64,000 nucleotides of DNA from Hymenobacter crusticola (lineage in GTDB: Bacteria; Bacteroidota; Bacteroidia; Cytophagales; Hymenobacteraceae). How positions within the stretch are numbered: position 1 is the first letter of the stretch; each line of letters starts with the position of its first letter. The stretch is taken from positions 372,001 to 436,000 of the forward strand of contig NZ_MTSE01000002.1 in the NCBI RefSeq assembly GCF_002154225.1, given 5' to 3'. The notes below the pieces were generated by a model. It made no database searches, was not told where the DNA came from, and saw nothing but the letters and a program-made list of their open reading frames with translations. A program made the translations under genes and the position numbers. Shown in pieces: positions 61,574-64,000 of this stretch.

Positions 61574-63778
61574 ATGCCGCGAAAAATAAGTTTGCTGACC
61601 TTCTTACTTACCTGGTGCTTTGCACTGGTGGCTTCGGCCCAGGTGCTCACGCCCACCAAACTCTCCACTGCCGTCAGCAAACCGGCCGCCCAAGTGGGAG
61701 AGGAAATTGAGTTGATCGTGAACGCGCGAATCGACGATAAGTGGCACCTTTACGCCACCGACTTCGACCCCGACCTAGGTCCGACGGTGTTTGCTTTTAC
61801 ATTCCCGAAGAGTACTGCTTACGAAGTTGTCGGTAAACCCAAGTCAGTAGGCGCGACCAAGCACTTCGACGACGTCTTTAAAGGCGACGTAATGTACTTT
61901 GAGAAGACTGGCCAAATTCGCCAGCGCATTCGGGTGCTCCAGCCAGGGCCGCTCACTATCCAAGCCAGCGTAGAATATCAAAGCTGCACCGACGTAGATG
62001 GGCGCTGTATCCCGGGCGATGAAAAACTCAGCTTCGGCCCCGTAGAGATAACCGGCAAAGCGGCTGCACCTGCCAAACCTAGCAAACCCACCGGAGCCAT
62101 CACGCCAGCTTCCGCGGATAGTGTCGCGCTGGCTACCATCGCGCCCCCAAAAGCTACGGCAGCCGCTACAACAATCGCATCTGCCCCGGTTGATACTGCC
62201 ACGCAAGCCGCCGCGGCTACCATTACGAGCAATGAGTCAGGCTCTACGCCAGCCACTACGTCGGCAGCTACGGTAGCATCAACTGCTGTTGCCGGTGCTA
62301 CTGCCGCCGACGGGGGCAGTTTGTGGAGCTTTGGTTTTTTGGCCTTCTTATCGGGCCTCGCTGCGCTTATTACCCCTTGCGTGTTCCCGATGGTACCCAT
62401 GACGGTGTCATTCTTCACGGGTAGCGCCGATAGCCGTAGCCAAGGTATTCTGAAGGCCCTAGTCTACGGTCTGTCTATCATCCTGATCTATACTATTATT
62501 GGGGTTGTAGTAGCACGTTTGCTAGGTGAAGACGGGCCTAATTTTATGGCTACGCACTGGCTACCCAACCTGGTCTTCTTTGTAGTCTTTGTGGTGTTCG
62601 GTTTGTCCTTTTTAGGCTTGTTCGAGATTACGCTGCCGCACGCCATTGTGAATAAAGCCGACGCGCAAGCCGATAAAGGAGGCTGGCTAGGAGTCTTTTT
62701 CATGGCTTTCACCCTTGTGCTCGTATCCTTTTCCTGCACAGGGCCTATTGTGGCTACGGTACTTGGCCTAGCTGCACGGGGACAGACGATTATGCCAGTA
62801 GTTGGTATGTTCGGCTTTTCGCTGGCCTTTGCGCTGCCTTTTACATTGTTCGCTATTTTTCCATCGTGGCTCAAGAGCTTGCCTCGTTCGGGTGGGTGGC
62901 TGAATACGGTGAAGGTGGTACTGGGCTTCATCGAGTTGATGCTAGCACTTAAGTTTTTGAGCATGGCTGACCTTGCCTATCACTGGAATATTCTCAACCG
63001 TGATGTGTATTTGGTGCTGTGGATTGTGCTGTCGGCGTTACTTGGCCTGTACCTGCTAGGGAAGTTTAAGCTCTCCCACGACAGCGACTTGCCCCACGTG
63101 AGCGTAGGACGCCTACTGATGGCCGTGCTTGCTTTTAGCTTCATGGTGTATTTAGTGCCGGGCCTATTTGGTGCGCCGCTGCCGCTGCTAGCAGGTTATC
63201 TGCCGCCTCAAAGTAACCGCGACTTTAGCCTAGCTAGCGCCGAAGCACCGGCGATGGCAGCGACCAACACCTTGTGCGAGCAACCGCGCTACGCAGAGTA
63301 CCTAGAACTGCCGCACGGCCTGCAGGGCTACTTTGATCTTGAGCAAGCTAAGCGTTGCGCCCGTCAGCAACACAAGCCTATCTTCATTGATTTCACGGGC
63401 CATGCCTGCGTAAACTGTCGCAAAATGGAAGCTACCGTTTGGAGTGATCCGCAAGTACTGAAGCGCCTGCGCGAGAAGTACGTAGTAGTGGCCTTGTATG
63501 TCGACGATAAAACGGAGCTACCCAAGACCGAGTGGTATACCTCAAAGCGCGACGGACAGGAAAAAACAACGCTTGGTAAGCAAAATGCCGATTTGCAGGT
63601 GGTAAACTATGGCGTTAATGCGCAGCCGTACTACGTGCTGCTGAACCCCGATGGCACCAGCAACCAACCGCTCGTGACACCAGTAGCCTACGAGCCCGAT
63701 GTGGCCGACTTTGTAAAGTTCTTAGATGCTGGACTAGCTAGCTACCAACAGTCGGCAGCGCCCGTAGCAAGCCGCTAA
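61574..63778 (+). CDS. dsbD: Thiol:disulfide interchange protein DsbD
   Basis: 734 residues from ATG 61574 (MPRKISLLTFLLTW...SAQ, a signal peptide); ATG 61568 and 61550 are possible but poorer. DsbD passes electrons from cytosolic thioredoxin to the periplasm. The N-terminal domain has the SCTDVDGRCIP cysteine pair; an Ala/Thr-rich linker (about 165-245) follows; the membrane domain (about 255-530) has ITPCVFPMVPM and FSCTGPIVATVLG cysteines; the C-terminal thioredoxin fold has CVNC in HACVNCRKME. All three cysteine pairs are present. The long linker is unusual. Single gene followed by a hairpin. Confidence 0.92.
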   Translation: MPRKISLLTFLLTWCFALVASAQVLTPTKLSTAVSKPAAQVGEEIELIVNARIDDKWHLYATDFDPDLGPTVFAFTFPKSTAYEVVGKPKSVGATKHFDDVFKGDVMYFEKTGQIRQRIRVLQPGPLTIQASVEYQSCTDVDGRCIPGDEKLSFGPVEITGKAAAPAKPSKPTGAITPASADSVALATIAPPKATAAATTIASAPVDTATQAAAATITSNESGSTPATTSAATVASTAVAGATAADGGSLWSFGFLAFLSGLAALITPCVFPMVPMTVSFFTGSADSRSQGILKALVYGLSIILIYTIIGVVVARLLGEDGPNFMATHWLPNLVFFVVFVVFGLSFLGLFEITLPHAIVNKADAQADKGGWLGVFFMAFTLVLVSFSCTGPIVATVLGLAARGQTIMPVVGMFGFSLAFALPFTLFAIFPSWLKSLPRSGGWLNTVKVVLGFIELMLALKFLSMADLAYHWNILNRDVYLVLWIVLSALLGLYLLGKFKLSHDSDLPHVSVGRLLMAVLAFSFMVYLVPGLFGAPLPLLAGYLPPQSNRDFSLASAEAPAMAATNTLCEQPRYAEYLELPHGLQGYFDLEQAKRCARQQHKPIFIDFTGHACVNCRKMEATVWSDPQVLKRLREKYVVVALYVDDKTELPKTEWYTSKRDGQEKTTLGKQNADLQVVNYGVNAQPYYVLLNPDGTSNQPLVTPVAYEPDVADFVKFLDAGLASYQQSAAPVASR

Positions 63779-63857
63779 TCGCAAAATCAGCCGCGTAATG
63801 TTGCCGATTTTCAAATACTAATGCGATTTGGCTGAGGAGTTTACTAGCCAAACAAGA

Positions 63858-63896
63858 AAAAAGGGAGCCACAGGTAAGACTGTTGGCTCCCTTTTT
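63858..63896 (+). terminator. Terminator downstream of dsbD
   Basis: 13-bp perfect stem (arms 63858-63870 and 63884-63896) plus an inner CAG/CTG pairing, with A- and T-runs. Confidence 0.82.
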
Positions 63897-63941
63897 ACGT
63901 AGATTCGCCGTGCAAAAACACGCAGAAATATAAAATAAAAA

Positions 63942-63965
63942 GGCTGCACCCACCCAGATGCAGCC
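63942..63965 (-). terminator. Hairpin with GGGTGGG-type loop, probable terminator of a minus-strand transcript
   Basis: 7-bp stem GGCTGCA/TGCAGCC whose minus-strand loop is TCTGGGTGGG, followed on the minus strand by TTTTTATTTTA. It probably ends a transcript entering from beyond the right edge. Confidence 0.6.
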
Positions 63966-63975
63966 TCTTAAATAA

Positions 63976-63999
63976 GAACGCACCCACCCAGATACGTTC
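63976..63999 (-). repeat. Second hairpin with the same loop as 63942-63965
   Basis: 5-bp stem GAACG/CGTTC enclosing the loop CACCCACCCAGATA on the plus strand; the loop repeats the CACCCACCCAGAT of the neighbouring hairpin. Role unknown; it may be part of a small RNA or leader. Confidence 0.4.
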
Positions 64000-64000
64000 C

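Noticed and set aside
1..64000. CRISPR arrays, insertion sequences, integrases, attachment sites, origin
   Set aside because: No regularly spaced repeats, transposase-like frames, target duplications, or dnaA/DnaA-box clusters were seen on reading both strands.

Overview
The window looks like a chromosomal segment of a Bacteroidota bacterium of the Hymenobacter / Cytophagales type. The lineage evidence is a SusC/SusD pair, the gliding lipoprotein GldH, two proteins ending in type IX secretion (T9SS) sorting domains, a DUF2723 (GT117) membrane protein, a GWxTD protein, -7 boxes of the form TAnnTTTG, no obvious Shine-Dalgarno sequences, and moderately high GC (estimated by eye at 55-60%). The genus is inferred. 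I see no rRNA, CRISPR array, transposase, integrase or phage gene, and composition is even along the window, so this is mostly core genome with one carbohydrate-use locus.

Layout. 1-8.8 kb: a uronate/pectin-type locus with a secreted GH39-like glycoside hydrolase, kduI and kduD on the minus strand, and a SusC/SusD uptake pair. 8.8-16.4 kb: a minus-strand block with a GNAT acetyltransferase, RlmB overlapping a GWxTD protein, a DUF2723 membrane protein, a tiny T9SS-domain protein and BirA. 16.4-25.2 kb: a plus-strand housekeeping block of rsfS, ftsH, a LUD protein, lpxH, a secreted protein, a zinc alcohol dehydrogenase, ricT and gldH. 25.3-32.6 kb: two cold-shock genes, a large disordered protein, an NmrA-like oxidoreductase, a propeller-like lipoprotein, a membrane-anchored helix-hairpin-helix protein, a secreted protein of unknown family and a DinB protein. 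32.7-38.9 kb: one 2057-residue alpha-2-macroglobulin. 39-46 kb: a small secreted basic protein, a ferredoxin with its ferredoxin-NADP reductase, tRNA-Arg(ACG), a TVP38-type membrane protein, a DUF2167 protein, a trans-sulfuration enzyme and an MBL-fold hydrolase. 46-56 kb: a TonB receptor, a Cu/Zn SOD lipoprotein, a T9SS cargo protein, three OmpA-domain proteins and accD. 56-64 kb: an endonuclease III homologue, a radical SAM protein, a gamma-carbonic anhydrase, a TM2/DUF2752 pair, a CNNM/CorC-type protein and DsbD.

How genes work together: the first five genes form a plausible polymer-to-KDG route (surface hydrolysis, SusCD import, KduI/KduD isomerisation and reduction), although no polysaccharide lyase lies in the window. 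BirA and AccD both serve acetyl-CoA carboxylase, LpxH serves lipid A synthesis, FtsH and DsbD serve envelope quality control, and GldH and the T9SS-domain proteins belong to gliding/secretion. Many gene ends carry long, nearly perfect hairpins.

Most interesting observations: (1) the palindrome ACCTAGGT, and CTAG-centred words generally, are strikingly frequent; (2) a T9SS sorting domain with almost no cargo; (3) a 432-residue prion-like disordered protein beside two cold-shock genes; (4) an in-frame stop at codon 4 of a TM2-domain lipoprotein; (5) a Cu/Zn SOD with His where the active-site Arg is expected; (6) tandem OmpA paralogues, one lipidated and one not; (7) a promoter overlapped by a palindrome; (8) paired hairpins with the same loop at the right edge.
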